Part shown: piece by piece, positions 33,836-43,009 of the stretch
Layout of the letters: each line of letters starts with the position of its first letter
Numbering within the stretch: the first letter of the stretch is position 1
Source of the DNA: Asticcacaulis biprosthecium C19
Lineage (GTDB): Bacteria > Pseudomonadota > Alphaproteobacteria > Caulobacterales > Caulobacteraceae
Reading direction: 5' to 3'
Assembly (NCBI RefSeq): GCF_000204015.1
Contig: NZ_GL883076.1
Span: forward strand, 62,001 to 126,000
DNA length: 64,000 nt
Position numbers and translations under genes: made by a program
Notes under the pieces: generated by a model
Seen by the model: only the letters and a program-made list of their open reading frames with translations
Database searches by the model: none
Told to the model about the DNA's origin: nothing

Positions 33836-34788
33836 CAGCCATTCGACATCAACTCCTCAGGCTGGCGGCATTGGGCTTGGCCTTGGGATTCACCGCCTTG
33901 CCGTTTGCGGTGCAGGCTCAAACCAACATATCCGTCCAAACATCGCCAGCGCCAGCCGGTCGAAAGGCCGAGGTTGGTCCCGACAGCGACTATTGCGCCC
34001 GTCAGCTCGGCACATGGTTCTATTGCGACACCGATCCGGATCCGGTGCGATCCCCGAACGCAAATCCAGGATCGCCGGAGCTGTCGAGTGACGAAGCGGA
34101 CATGGCGGCGGCGGAAAAGTTTAAGGCGGATATGGAGCATGCCCGCCTTGTCGCGGTGTGGAACCCGACCGAAGAGAACATCCGCCGATACTATGCTTTC
34201 CAGCAGGAGACGATGGACAAGTCCGGGCTGTTCGCCGACACGGTTCGCCGCCTGATCTGGTCCGATCCGAGCCTCGATTACACCCTGCAACGTCCGATCA
34301 GCACGGCCGCAAAGACCGAATGGGTCGATACGCGCAATACGGACCGCGACCTGTTCTTCCGCGGCGCCTATGACCAGATTGGGCTGTTTTACATTTATCG
34401 CGGCTCATGCGGGCCGTGCAGGGTAGCTTCGCCCATAGTGCGGGAGTTCGGCCAGAGGTTCGGCGTGGTCGTCAAGCCGATCTCGACCGACGGAGCGCCG
34501 AATCCGGAATTCCCTGATTTCGTGGCGGACCGGGGCCAGTTGAAGGCCTGGGGGATCACCGATCCGGTGACGCCGGCCTACCTGATCTACCAGAAACCAT
34601 CTCTGGACGCGCGCGGCAACACGAGGCCGCTATCTATCACCGTTACGGACGGCAAGCAGATCACATTGCGGCCATGCGCAAGCCCGAAGGGCTGCTTGAC
34701 CTATGTCGGCGCCGGTTTGCTTACGGTCGACGAACTGGCCGACCGCCTGTTCGTCACCCTCGCGACCCAACCAGGCAAGGATTTTTAA
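33832..34788 (+). CDS. traF: F-type pilus assembly protein TraF (thioredoxin-fold)
   Basis: The 318-aa protein has a signal peptide (about 8-27), a helical middle (EEENIRRYYAF-like: EENIRRYYAFQQETMD) and a C-terminal thioredoxin-like domain with CGPC (YRGSCGPCRVASPI, about residue 195). F TraF lacks the Cys pair; here it is present, so oxidoreductase activity is likely. It overlaps traN by 4 nt. Confidence 0.88.
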   Translation: MTAIRHQLLRLAALGLALGFTALPFAVQAQTNISVQTSPAPAGRKAEVGPDSDYCARQLGTWFYCDTDPDPVRSPNANPGSPELSSDEADMAAAEKFKADMEHARLVAVWNPTEENIRRYYAFQQETMDKSGLFADTVRRLIWSDPSLDYTLQRPISTAAKTEWVDTRNTDRDLFFRGAYDQIGLFYIYRGSCGPCRVASPIVREFGQRFGVVVKPISTDGAPNPEFPDFVADRGQLKAWGITDPVTPAYLIYQKPSLDARGNTRPLSITVTDGKQITLRPCASPKGCLTYVGAGLLTVDELADRLFVTLATQPGKDF

Positions 34789-34798
34789 GGGAATGACG

Positions 34799-36190
34799 AT
34801 GAAAAAACCGATGCTCTTCGTGACCCTCATTGCCTACCTGCTCCTGATTGTCACGCCGGCGTCCGCCAATGTCGACGGCTCGATGAATTCGTTCTGGAAC
34901 GACAGCCTCTCCAGCTCGAACGGCGCGGGACCCTCCGCCTACAAGGGCCAGGAGGCCGGATACTACACGCTCGGCAACTATTCCTATCGGTCGCCCCAGA
35001 CGACGACGCAGATTTCGGCCGTTTCCCTGCCATCGGTGAAGGCCGGCTGCGGTGGCATCGACGTCTATGGCGGTAGTTTCTCCTTCATCAACACCGATCA
35101 GATTATCGCCACCTTCAAAGCAGTGGCGCAGAACGCGGTCGGGCTTTTGTTTCAAATGGCCGTCAAGAGCCTGTCTGAATTGCTCGGCAACGAGATCGAG
35201 CAGATGTTCAACATCATCCAGAAGGCCAATCTCGGCGCCATCGGATCTTGCGAAGCGGCCCAGCAGCTCGTGAACGGCGCGGTCAACGCCTTGCCATCCG
35301 GCGCCCTGAAATCCTGCATGGAGATCGGGCTGGCCAACGGCAAATATGTCGACGAGGCGGCGGCGCGCGCCGCCTGTGGTTTCGGCGGGGAGGCGGAGTC
35401 GACCATCGGGTCGGCATCCGACGCCCAAAGGCAGCAGCAGGCCTATAACCGCAACGTCGCCTGGGAAGGGATCATGAAGCACCCGCTCCTGGGCGGGGAC
35501 AAGCAACTCGCAGAAACCTTGATGACGCTGACCGGCACAACCGTCATCCATATCGACGACGATGGTCAAACTCAGATGCAAACCTTCGCCGCCGATGCGG
35601 ACAGCGACGGAATGATCACGGCGCTTCTCGACGGCGGGACCATCAGGATCCATCACTGCGCCGACGATCCTTGCCTCAACATGGTCGCCTACGGCGATAC
35701 CGTCAATGTCACTGGCCTCAAGGCGAAGGTGACCACCATTATCAATTCGATCGTGACGAAGATCATCAACAAGCAGACGCTGAACACCCAGGAAATCGAC
35801 TTTCTCGGTTTGGCGACGATCCCGCTTTACAAGATCGCGAGCGTACAGGTGGCGGCGAACAAGGAACTCGCCGCCGCCGAGATGGAAAAATACGCCGATG
35901 CCATCGCAACTGACGTTCTGATCGGGTGGATTCAGCGAAACCTGCATGAGGTCACGGTGGCATCCAGCAATGTCCTCGGTACGGACGCGGAATCGACGTC
36001 GGCCTGGCGGGCGAGTTTGCGGGATATCGTCGGTCGTTTGGACCAGCGCCAGCAGCTGATCGAGAATCGGATCACAGCGGTCCAGCAACTTATCCAGCGC
36101 ACGCGCATGTTCGAGGAGGACATTGCGGCCGACACGACCTCGCGCCTCGCCCAGTCCATCATATACACCAGCACCAAGTCGGCAGGGTAG
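34799..36190 (+). CDS. traH: F-type pilus assembly protein TraH
   Basis: The 463-aa protein has a signal peptide (KKPMLFVTLIAYLLLIVTPA, cleaved near ASA-NVDG) and TraH features. These are SAVSLPSVKAGCGGIDVYGG and SFSFINTDQIIATFKAVAQN near residues 65-110, and a helical C-terminus. The ATG at 34799 has AAGGGA six bases upstream; an ATG two codons earlier is too close to it. TraH interacts with TraF, TraU and TrbI in pilus assembly. Confidence 0.9.
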   Translation: MKKPMLFVTLIAYLLLIVTPASANVDGSMNSFWNDSLSSSNGAGPSAYKGQEAGYYTLGNYSYRSPQTTTQISAVSLPSVKAGCGGIDVYGGSFSFINTDQIIATFKAVAQNAVGLLFQMAVKSLSELLGNEIEQMFNIIQKANLGAIGSCEAAQQLVNGAVNALPSGALKSCMEIGLANGKYVDEAAARAACGFGGEAESTIGSASDAQRQQQAYNRNVAWEGIMKHPLLGGDKQLAETLMTLTGTTVIHIDDDGQTQMQTFAADADSDGMITALLDGGTIRIHHCADDPCLNMVAYGDTVNVTGLKAKVTTIINSIVTKIINKQTLNTQEIDFLGLATIPLYKIASVQVAANKELAAAEMEKYADAIATDVLIGWIQRNLHEVTVASSNVLGTDAESTSAWRASLRDIVGRLDQRQQLIENRITAVQQLIQRTRMFEEDIAADTTSRLAQSIIYTSTKSAG

Positions 36191-36197
36191 GTCTTAT

Positions 36198-39107
36198 ATG
36201 TGGGAGTTCCGATCTTACGGTTCCGGCGGCCTTTACCACGACATCTTCAACGCGGTCGCGTTGATGTCGGGCGCCAATGCCATGGATTCGTTGATCCGGC
36301 TGGCCCTGGTGCTTGGCGTGGCCATGGGCATCGTCAAGGCAGTGACCGACTTCAATGTCGGCACGATCCTGAGATGGTATATCTTCGCGGTCGTCATCTA
36401 CGGCGTGCTGTGGGTGCCCAAGGTCAGCATCCAGGTCGAGGACCGTCTGAACCCGGGTGTCGTCCATCCGATCGTCGCCAATGTTCCCTTGGGTGTGGGT
36501 GCCTCATCAGCTTTGATCAGCCAGATTGGCGACCGGATCATCAAGTTGACCGAGACGGCCTTTGCCGATCCGGTCGACGGTGAATTCTCCAAACATGGCA
36601 TGATCTTCGGCGCGAAAATGTTCGCCAAGATCAATACGCTACGACCCAGCGATCAGCGCACGGCGCTCAATCTGCGTGGTTATATGCAGGACTGCGCGTT
36701 TTACGACGTAGCGGACAACACCGTTCAGATCGATGCCTTGAGCAAATCGGCCGACATGTGGCAGACCCTGACTGCGACGCCAAACCCGGCCAGGATGGGA
36801 CCCTACACAAATGCTGATGGTTCGACCACGCTTAAGAACTGCGCGGACTACGCCACCCAGGTCGGCGTAGATCTCGGCACAGATTTGCCCAACATCCAGA
36901 AATATCTGGTGGCGTCTGTCGATCCGGACGTCGCTGAGGCCAACATGAACGCCGAACAGGCGAACGTCTCAAATGTCGTCACGACAGCCATCGGTTCAAG
37001 CCAGAGTGCGACGACGATCATCAAACAGGCCGTCGTGCGCAACATGTTAAACGACAGCCTCAAAGGCTACATGGGGAGTTCAAGCGGTGTGCTCGGGGCG
37101 ACGATGGCCGAGCTTCAAACACAGAACACCCAAAAGCTCCTCGGGGTCATCGGCGAAAAGGCGGTCGTCAACCTGAAGATCGTCATTGAGCTGTTGTTTA
37201 TCGGAATCTTCCCGGTCATTTTTCCGCTGTTCCTGCTGCCCAAGCTGGGGCCGGCCATGGCCAAGGGCTATCTCGCCGGCTTCTTCTACCTCCAGCTTTG
37301 GGGACCGATGTATGTCATCCTGCACAAGGTGATGATGGCCAACGCGTTCGCGCACACGGCAGCCGCGACCTTCGGCGCCGGCGACACGCACGTCTTCAAT
37401 GCCTTGACACTCGATGCCTCCGCCCAGGCCAACCAGGACGTCTGTACGCTCGCAGGCTCGATGATGCTGATGATCCCGGTCCTTGCCGGCCTCCTGACCA
37501 AGGGGGCCATGGCCGTCGGCGCCCAGGGCGAAGCCCTGTTGGGCAATTTCCGCTCCGGCGCTGAAAGCGCCTCGTCCTCGCTGACGTCGGGCAACTGGTC
37601 GCTGGGCAATGCGGCCGTTGGCAATCATAGCTGGGACAACGAGAACGCCAATCAGCATGTAACCAGCCGGTACGAGGACCGATCCCGTTCGACCGTCGTT
37701 GGCGCTGATGGCGTCACGATGACGCGCTACGGCAACGGCCTGAATATCGCAAATGCGGCACTCAGCAGTGGCGCCGTCGATCTGGCCCGTCAGAGGGGCT
37801 ACAGCGAATCCCTGGCCAAATCCTCACAGAGCTATCTGGATCAAAGCCAGGCACTGACGGATTCTGTCAGCGTCGGCAAGACGCGGTCCAAAGCCGTTAC
37901 GGACGAGGTTTTCCGTGGCTGGAGCAACAACACGGTCAACATGTCGGGCATGTCGAGCGAGGAGCAGGCATCGTCAGGCCGCCTCATCAGCGACCTTCAG
38001 CAACTGTCGCAGTATTACCAGACCAGCCACCATATGAGCAAAGGGGAGGCCGATGCTGAAGCGACGAGAGCGGCCGCCACCGTCTATTCGAGTCTCGAAG
38101 CTTCCGCTGGGGTAAAGGGTGACATCGGCGTCGCCGAGGTACGCGCGGATGCCAAGGCCGGGGTGAGGGGGGAGGCGTCCAAGGAAGCCAGCACGACCGC
38201 GACGCAGTCCAAGTCGAACGATCGCGGCTATTCGCTGATGAGTACGCTTTCGACCGACATTACCGATACGCACAACCGTGTCAGCACCGATGCGGCACGG
38301 TCGGCTTTCGACAGATCACACACAACAGATAACGGTGCCCGGCACGTCGACTCCAGCACTTTCAGCTCGCTTCAGTCGATCACAGACACAGCGACCAAGC
38401 TCCAAGCGACCGGGACGCGTCTTTCGGAGGACGCGACGAATGTCCGGAATGGCTCCGAGACGGTCACTGGCAATCAAGGCACTGCCTTCTTTAACTGGAT
38501 GCTTCAGGACAAGGGCATGACAGTGTCCGATGCTCGGTCATTGTGGGTCGGAGCGACACCGCAAGATCTTCAACGGGGCATGGCCCTGGCCGAAGAATTT
38601 AACGGCCTTCAGGCCGACAGCCTGGCAAAGACATACGAAAGCGCCGCCACGCCTGCCAACAACCACCTGGCGCAGGACCCGGTGTTAATCTCTGCGGCTG
38701 AGGCGACCCGGACAGTCGCAAACGACGCGGGCCTTCGTCCCGGGGCAGGCGACGCGGAAACCCCATCGAAAAAATCGCGCCCGAGTCGAAAGTCCGGCGG
38801 CGCGAGCGACAGCGACGCGCCCGATCAACCTCATGGATCGAATAGCGGTTGGAGTGCAGGCTCGGTTCCCTCGCTTGCGGAAAGTCCCCAGGCTGCGGCA
38901 TTCGCGGCCCGTGATGCAGATGCGCAGAAGACAGCAAAGCAGATCAACGCCGATGTTCAGCAAGGCCAACAAGATCTTGGCAGTCAGCAGGTCCGAGAAC
39001 ACATCGACATCACGAAGCAGACCGGCGACACGTTTGGAAAGGTAGGGAAGGCCGGTATGAAAGGATGGAATGCAGTCACTGGCGTCTTTGATAAAGGCGA
39101 ACAGTAG
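36198..39107 (+). CDS. traG: F-type mating-pair stabilisation protein TraG
   Basis: The 969-aa protein has an N-terminal membrane domain with several helices (about 25-80 and 330-450: KIVIELLFIGIFPVIFPLFL) as in TraG_N. A long periplasmic C-terminal part rich in Ser, Thr, Ala and Asn follows, with helical repeats. In F the N-terminus serves pilus assembly and the C-terminal part serves mating-pair stabilisation and entry exclusion. It closes the tra operon. A sequence identical over 19 bp to a replication iteron occurs in it at 38307-38325. Confidence 0.9.
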   Translation: MWEFRSYGSGGLYHDIFNAVALMSGANAMDSLIRLALVLGVAMGIVKAVTDFNVGTILRWYIFAVVIYGVLWVPKVSIQVEDRLNPGVVHPIVANVPLGVGASSALISQIGDRIIKLTETAFADPVDGEFSKHGMIFGAKMFAKINTLRPSDQRTALNLRGYMQDCAFYDVADNTVQIDALSKSADMWQTLTATPNPARMGPYTNADGSTTLKNCADYATQVGVDLGTDLPNIQKYLVASVDPDVAEANMNAEQANVSNVVTTAIGSSQSATTIIKQAVVRNMLNDSLKGYMGSSSGVLGATMAELQTQNTQKLLGVIGEKAVVNLKIVIELLFIGIFPVIFPLFLLPKLGPAMAKGYLAGFFYLQLWGPMYVILHKVMMANAFAHTAAATFGAGDTHVFNALTLDASAQANQDVCTLAGSMMLMIPVLAGLLTKGAMAVGAQGEALLGNFRSGAESASSSLTSGNWSLGNAAVGNHSWDNENANQHVTSRYEDRSRSTVVGADGVTMTRYGNGLNIANAALSSGAVDLARQRGYSESLAKSSQSYLDQSQALTDSVSVGKTRSKAVTDEVFRGWSNNTVNMSGMSSEEQASSGRLISDLQQLSQYYQTSHHMSKGEADAEATRAAATVYSSLEASAGVKGDIGVAEVRADAKAGVRGEASKEASTTATQSKSNDRGYSLMSTLSTDITDTHNRVSTDAARSAFDRSHTTDNGARHVDSSTFSSLQSITDTATKLQATGTRLSEDATNVRNGSETVTGNQGTAFFNWMLQDKGMTVSDARSLWVGATPQDLQRGMALAEEFNGLQADSLAKTYESAATPANNHLAQDPVLISAAEATRTVANDAGLRPGAGDAETPSKKSRPSRKSGGASDSDAPDQPHGSNSGWSAGSVPSLAESPQAAAFAARDADAQKTAKQINADVQQGQQDLGSQQVREHIDITKQTGDTFGKVGKAGMKGWNAVTGVFDKGEQ

Positions 39108-39117
39108 ATTCGCGACT

Positions 39118-39438
39118 TCAAAGCTTATTGGCAAGTCGAAGGAAAAACATCGAAAGGACGGCTGGGAGCGCAATGAACAAGAAGGCGGCAAAGACTGAGC
39201 CGATGGTTAGGCGACCAGCCGTAATCCCCACATACAAAAAGAACGCTGAAATGAGGAGCGGCGTACAAGCCAAGGCTTGGAAAACGGCTTTGGTCACTTT
39301 GTAACCCCAGACGATACGGCGATTGACCTGCTTGGTGAGGATCGCCCGTGCTTCAGGGGTTAATTCGATCGCGCCGGCCAGCAGGTGAGAGCTGGTTTTG
39401 GTGGAGTCAGCACTGGCATTTTCACGATTGTCGGTCAC
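39118..39438 (-). CDS. Hypothetical membrane protein
   Basis: The 106-aa protein has two clear membrane helices near the C-terminus (about 52-72 and 76-98: SVFAAFLFIALPAVLSMFFL) after a charged N-terminal part. It converges on traG with only 10 nt between the stop codons. Position beside traG would suit an entry-exclusion protein (TraS-like), but there is no sequence support for that; no family is recognised. Confidence 0.6.
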   Translation of the reverse strand: MTDNRENASADSTKTSSHLLAGAIELTPEARAILTKQVNRRIVWGYKVTKAVFQALACTPLLISAFFLYVGITAGRLTIGSVFAAFLFIALPAVLSMFFLRLANKL

Positions 39439-39589
39439 TGCTTCCCCCCTTCGAAGATCACGCTTTGTTCTTTAGCTGAGCTGCGAGCGACATTCAAGGC
39501 GAGATTTAGTAGTCACGAGAGAAACAAATTTAGAATCAGTGGCTTGCTTGAACGAGGGAGCCACAAGAAACAATTACCAAGGAGATTCA

Positions 39590-39979
39590 ATGTTTGATTT
39601 TGCCGATTTGGTACCAAACGAGGATTTGGACATGACGGTCAAGATTTTGGCGAAGCCATCCGGCCTGGCCATCCAAATCGAACCCAAGATTTTTGAGCGG
39701 TTGAAATGGAAAGACAAGCGGGTGAAGGTTCAAGTCAGCCTTGCGGCGGGCCAGAAACGCCTGCGTCTGGTAGCCGTTGGGTCATCGGGCTGGGAAGTCG
39801 TTGACAAGAAGTCCAAGGGTTTGGAGATTTCCGTCCGCCAACTCGCCGTCGACAAAAAGTGCATCCGGAAGTGCCCGGCATCGATAGAGAACGAGGCGCT
39901 TATCATCAAGCTTCCAAATGACTACGAACCCAAAAACGCGGCAATGATATTGGGCGTGCCGCAGCAAGGGTCTTCTTGA
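39590..39979 (+). CDS. Hypothetical protein with strong ribosome-binding site
   Basis: The 129-aa soluble basic protein begins MFDFADLVPNEDLDMTVKIL and is preceded by AAGGAG at 6-7 nt, which fixes the start. It contains KPSGLAIQIEPKIFERLKWK and a repeat of beta-type segments. No family is recognised. Base composition is lower in GC than the tra genes, suggesting separate acquisition. Confidence 0.6.
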   Translation: MFDFADLVPNEDLDMTVKILAKPSGLAIQIEPKIFERLKWKDKRVKVQVSLAAGQKRLRLVAVGSSGWEVVDKKSKGLEISVRQLAVDKKCIRKCPASIENEALIIKLPNDYEPKNAAMILGVPQQGSS

Positions 39980-40184
39980 GAAGGCGTATTGACCGAAAGG
40001 GTCGGCGGAGCCGATATAGACGCGATCGTTCTCCAAGGCCTTCCGGCCTTCGCCCGTGCCGCAGTCCAACTGCGACAGGAGACGGTACATATTTTGCAGG
40101 CCGAACCAAAACCGTTTGACCATGTGCCATGTTCCAGTGGCTACATGGAGAAAATATCTTATCCAGTAAAGAAGCGAGCATGTG

Positions 40185-40586
40185 ATGGCGTTTGATGACA
40201 AAGCCCCCAATCCAGTTGATCTTCATGTCGGCGGGCGTGTCAGAATGCGGCGGAAATTTCTCGGAATGAGCCAAGATGGCTTGGCGGAGCACCTTGATCT
40301 CACGTTCCAGCAGGTTCAAAAATATGAGCGTGGTTCGAACAGGATCAGCGCATCAAAGCTCTACGAAATAGCCAAAGCGTTGAAGGCGCCGGTACCGTAT
40401 TTCTACGAAGGATACGGGGAGGGCGAGCACCCGGACGGATTTACCGAGAGCGTGTCGGAGCATTCCGTCCATAGCTTCTTGATGACCACTGAAGGCATCG
40501 AATTGGCAGAAGCCTTTCCGCGAATAAGATCCGCAAAGCATCGACGCAAAATATTGGATTTGGTGCGCACGCTCGCCGACGACTAG
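40185..40586 (+). CDS. XRE-family transcriptional regulator
   Basis: The 133-aa protein has a standard XRE helix-turn-helix: GGRVRMRRKFLGMSQDGLAE, then HLDLTFQQVQKYERGSNRIS and ASKLYEIAKALKAPVPYFYE. A C-terminal helix ends in SAKHRRKILDLVRTLADD, a form very common in Rhizobiales and Caulobacterales. It probably represses its own gene or neighbours. The ATG at 40185 is preferred over a GTG at 40182. Confidence 0.85.
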   Translation: MAFDDKAPNPVDLHVGGRVRMRRKFLGMSQDGLAEHLDLTFQQVQKYERGSNRISASKLYEIAKALKAPVPYFYEGYGEGEHPDGFTESVSEHSVHSFLMTTEGIELAEAFPRIRSAKHRRKILDLVRTLADD

Positions 40587-40610
40587 TGGTCACGTTACGC
40601 GAGGCTGTAC

Positions 40611-40835
40611 TTACTGTTCAAATTCAACGCCGTAATCCGCATTTTGTTGCTCAAATCGGGATAACTCAGTCAGTTCGCGAATCGTATTGGTGCGGCGAGC
40701 CAGCGTGAATACGAAATCGATAGCCAAGGCATTCTCAACACCGCAGTCTATCTCAACTTCGTGGAAGAAAGCCGCATTTTGTATCTGAAGGCGCATGGCT
40801 TCAGCTCTTTCGGCCTGGTCCAGCAAGGCGTTCAC
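40611..40835 (-). CDS. Possible small hypothetical protein
   Basis: The 74-aa helical acidic product (MNALLDQAERAEAMRLQIQN start, GTG codon) converges on the XRE gene. No family is recognised and the ribosome-binding site is weak. Composition is plausible for a real protein, but the evidence is thin. Confidence 0.35.
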   Translation of the reverse strand: MNALLDQAERAEAMRLQIQNAAFFHEVEIDCGVENALAIDFVFTLARRTNTIRELTELSRFEQQNADYGVEFEQ

Positions 40836-41248
40836 TTGAGGTCTCTGACGTAGAGATTCGGTTCAAGCATTCCCTGAGGTCCGGCGACCAAGCCTTGATT
40901 CGCCTAAACGCAGGGCGCGCCAACGATAATCTGCGTCATCGATTGAGAAGTGAAGCGTGGCGAGCTCTTCAATGTGCTGCGTCATGAGGTCTGCCGAGGG
41001 CAAGCAGCCAGATAGAGCTTCTTAAAAGTGCAAAAACGGTTTCCGAGAATCTGCCTAGGGCCCAAATAATCGTCAGTTTCAGCTTTCCTTGAACCTGCTT
41101 AGTATCTAGCGAATGAAACAGGTGGAGGCGGATCGATTGCGACGAACGCCCGATTGATGACCGAGAACACCTTAGGAGTACAAGATATAGCGTTTCATAT
41201 TCGAGAAACACTTGTATGCTTTTATAGAAAATCCTAGTTAGTAGATTG
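40836..41248. other. Non-coding, AT-rich border between plasmid backbone and metal island
   Basis: No convincing gene or repeat was seen. Base composition drops towards 41.0-41.24 kb, where TA-rich sequence (for example TTGTATGCTTTTATAGAAAA near 41211) could hold the promoter of the czc operon. No integrase site or insertion sequence end was recognised. Confidence 0.4.
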
Positions 41249-41656
41249 ATGATCCGCTCATTGTCCACATCGCTGTCACGCCTCACGGGGCTAGGCGCCA
41301 TACTGTGTATGGTCGCCGTGCTTTTTTGTGGCTGGTCGTCGGTAGAGGCGGACACACTTGATCTCCGACATATGGCGGCGGGTGATCTTAAACTTGCGGA
41401 TGGCGGATGGGCGACCAACTGTAATGGCGAAACCGGTGTGTGCCAGGGGCATGTCACGCCAAGCGATAACCACGCCGACGGCATCGCTTTGAATCACCAC
41501 CATCATACGTCGTGCGAAAAGAGCTCGGGTCTCGCGCTCGATTCCGGCCGCTCTTCGCAGCCTCTTTTTGCTACGAAGATCGTGTTCGAAAATGGCGTCG
41601 AGCCTCAATTCATTTCGTTCGCCACACCGACACCCGATCAGCCTCCTCGAGCCTAA
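41249..41656 (+). CDS. Small secreted His-rich protein upstream of czcC (CzcI-like)
   Basis: The 135-aa protein has an N-terminal hydrophobic helix (about 14-34, AILCMVAVLFCGWSSVEA) as signal peptide. A periplasmic part follows with a metal-binding-looking HADGIALNHHHHTSCEK stretch and a Pro-Pro-Arg ending. Proteins of this type, loosely like CzcI, often precede czcCBA operons and may sense or buffer metal. The true start is ATG at 41249. The family link is tentative. Confidence 0.65.
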   Translation: MIRSLSTSLSRLTGLGAILCMVAVLFCGWSSVEADTLDLRHMAAGDLKLADGGWATNCNGETGVCQGHVTPSDNHADGIALNHHHHTSCEKSSGLALDSGRSSQPLFATKIVFENGVEPQFISFATPTPDQPPRA

Positions 41657-41716
41657 CGCCCTTTGATTTCGCGCGCCGGATAGAGGCGCTTCAAAGAACA
41701 TTAGCTCGAGGATTCA

Positions 41717-43009
41717 ATGATCTCCCTCAATTTGCGCGGTGATCGCGCTTTAAGATTCGCCGCGGCGAGTAGCGCGGTCGCGCACCTTTTCATAGGCGTT
41801 GGCACTAGTTTGCTCGCTCCTTCTCCCGCGCATGCCGATCCCGCACCTGCGTTCCAAGACTTACTTCGATCAGCCGAAGCGTCCCCCCGTTTGCGCGAAG
41901 CGCAAGCGACGGTCGGCCAAGCTGAGGGACTTGCGCGGCAGTCACGCGCATGGCTAAACCCAACTGTAAATGTCGAAGTCGAAAATTTCGGTGGCAAAGG
42001 GCCATACAGAGGCAATCAAAGTGCCGAAACAACGGCATCTGTTGAACAAACTATCGAGCTAGGTGGAAAGCGTCGGGCGCGCATCGCGGCGGCGGATGCC
42101 GGTGTCGAGGTCTCTCGTGCACGAGCAAATCAGGTCAAGGCAGATTTCGCATTTGACCTTGCCCAGGCCTACACCGATGCCGAAGTCGCCGATGTTCGGC
42201 TGCAACTCACACGTGACTCGTTGAGCTTGGCCGAAGATGATGCCCGCGTGGCCGATGCACTCGTCAAAGCGGGCAAGGAAGCGGATCTCAGGTCGGTACA
42301 AGCACGCTCTGTCGTCGAGGCTGCTCGTGCCGATGTCGACGAAGCACAAGCTGCTCGCACGGCCGCCTTCGCAAGATTGACTGGGCTTGTCGACTCCCCT
42401 GTGCCCTTTACCTCAATTTCGGTTAGCCTACTCGATCATGCTGATGTCGATGAGCCGATCCCATCCGCCGACCCATTGAACAGTCCCGGCTATCTCTTCG
42501 CTCAAGCCGAACGCGCAGAGATTGCCAGGCGGGTGCGTGTTGAGCAAACCCGGTCTTCCCCGGACGTGACGGTCTCAATGGGCGTCCGCCGACTAGCTGC
42601 CGATGACACCAATGCCTTCGTCGGGGGTGTCTCTGTGCCTTTTCCAGTCTTCGACCGAAATCGAGGCAATATTAGCGCCGCGCAATCCGAACTTGCGGCC
42701 GCAGACGAGCGCGTCAACATAGCACGGCTCGATGCGCAAGCAGATATCCAATCCGCGACCGGCCGGCTGCACGCTGCAGTAACCCGGGTAAAGTCAGCCC
42801 AGAACAGCGAGCGAACGGCACTGGAAGCCTACCGCCTTACGCGCGTCGGCTACGAGGCGGGTAAACTACCATTGAGCGAAGTTTTGAGCGCCCGCCGAAC
42901 GCTTACCGACGCAAGAAATCAATCCCTCAAGGCGAGGCAGGATCGTCTGAACGCCGAAGCCGAACTCGCGCGCCTGCGTGGCGTAGCCCCCTTTGGAGAC
43001 CAATCGTGA
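41717..43009 (+). CDS. czcC: Outer-membrane efflux protein of heavy-metal RND system (CzcC/TolC family)
   Basis: The 430-aa protein has a signal peptide (cleaved near HADPAPAF) and two TolC-like repeats of alternating coiled coils. SPRLREAQATVGQAEGLARQ lies in the first, then QTIELGGKRRARIAAADAGV, typical of CzcC; the second half contains VSVPFPVFDRNRGNISAAQS. It forms the outer-membrane channel for the CzcBA pump. The stop overlaps the czcB start (GTGAAATC junction). Confidence 0.87.
   Translation: MISLNLRGDRALRFAAASSAVAHLFIGVGTSLLAPSPAHADPAPAFQDLLRSAEASPRLREAQATVGQAEGLARQSRAWLNPTVNVEVENFGGKGPYRGNQSAETTASVEQTIELGGKRRARIAAADAGVEVSRARANQVKADFAFDLAQAYTDAEVADVRLQLTRDSLSLAEDDARVADALVKAGKEADLRSVQARSVVEAARADVDEAQAARTAAFARLTGLVDSPVPFTSISVSLLDHADVDEPIPSADPLNSPGYLFAQAERAEIARRVRVEQTRSSPDVTVSMGVRRLAADDTNAFVGGVSVPFPVFDRNRGNISAAQSELAAADERVNIARLDAQADIQSATGRLHAAVTRVKSAQNSERTALEAYRLTRVGYEAGKLPLSEVLSARRTLTDARNQSLKARQDRLNAEAELARLRGVAPFGDQS

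Noticed and set aside
34754-36088. 444-codon minus-strand frame
   Set aside because: It is antisense to traH; the tra operon is continuous with overlapping genes on the plus strand.
20915-39107. Search for a relaxase (TraI) or coupling protein (TraD) in the tra block
   Set aside because: No HUH relaxase motif or TraD-like ATPase was found; the only large ATPase here is TraC. They may lie outside the window.
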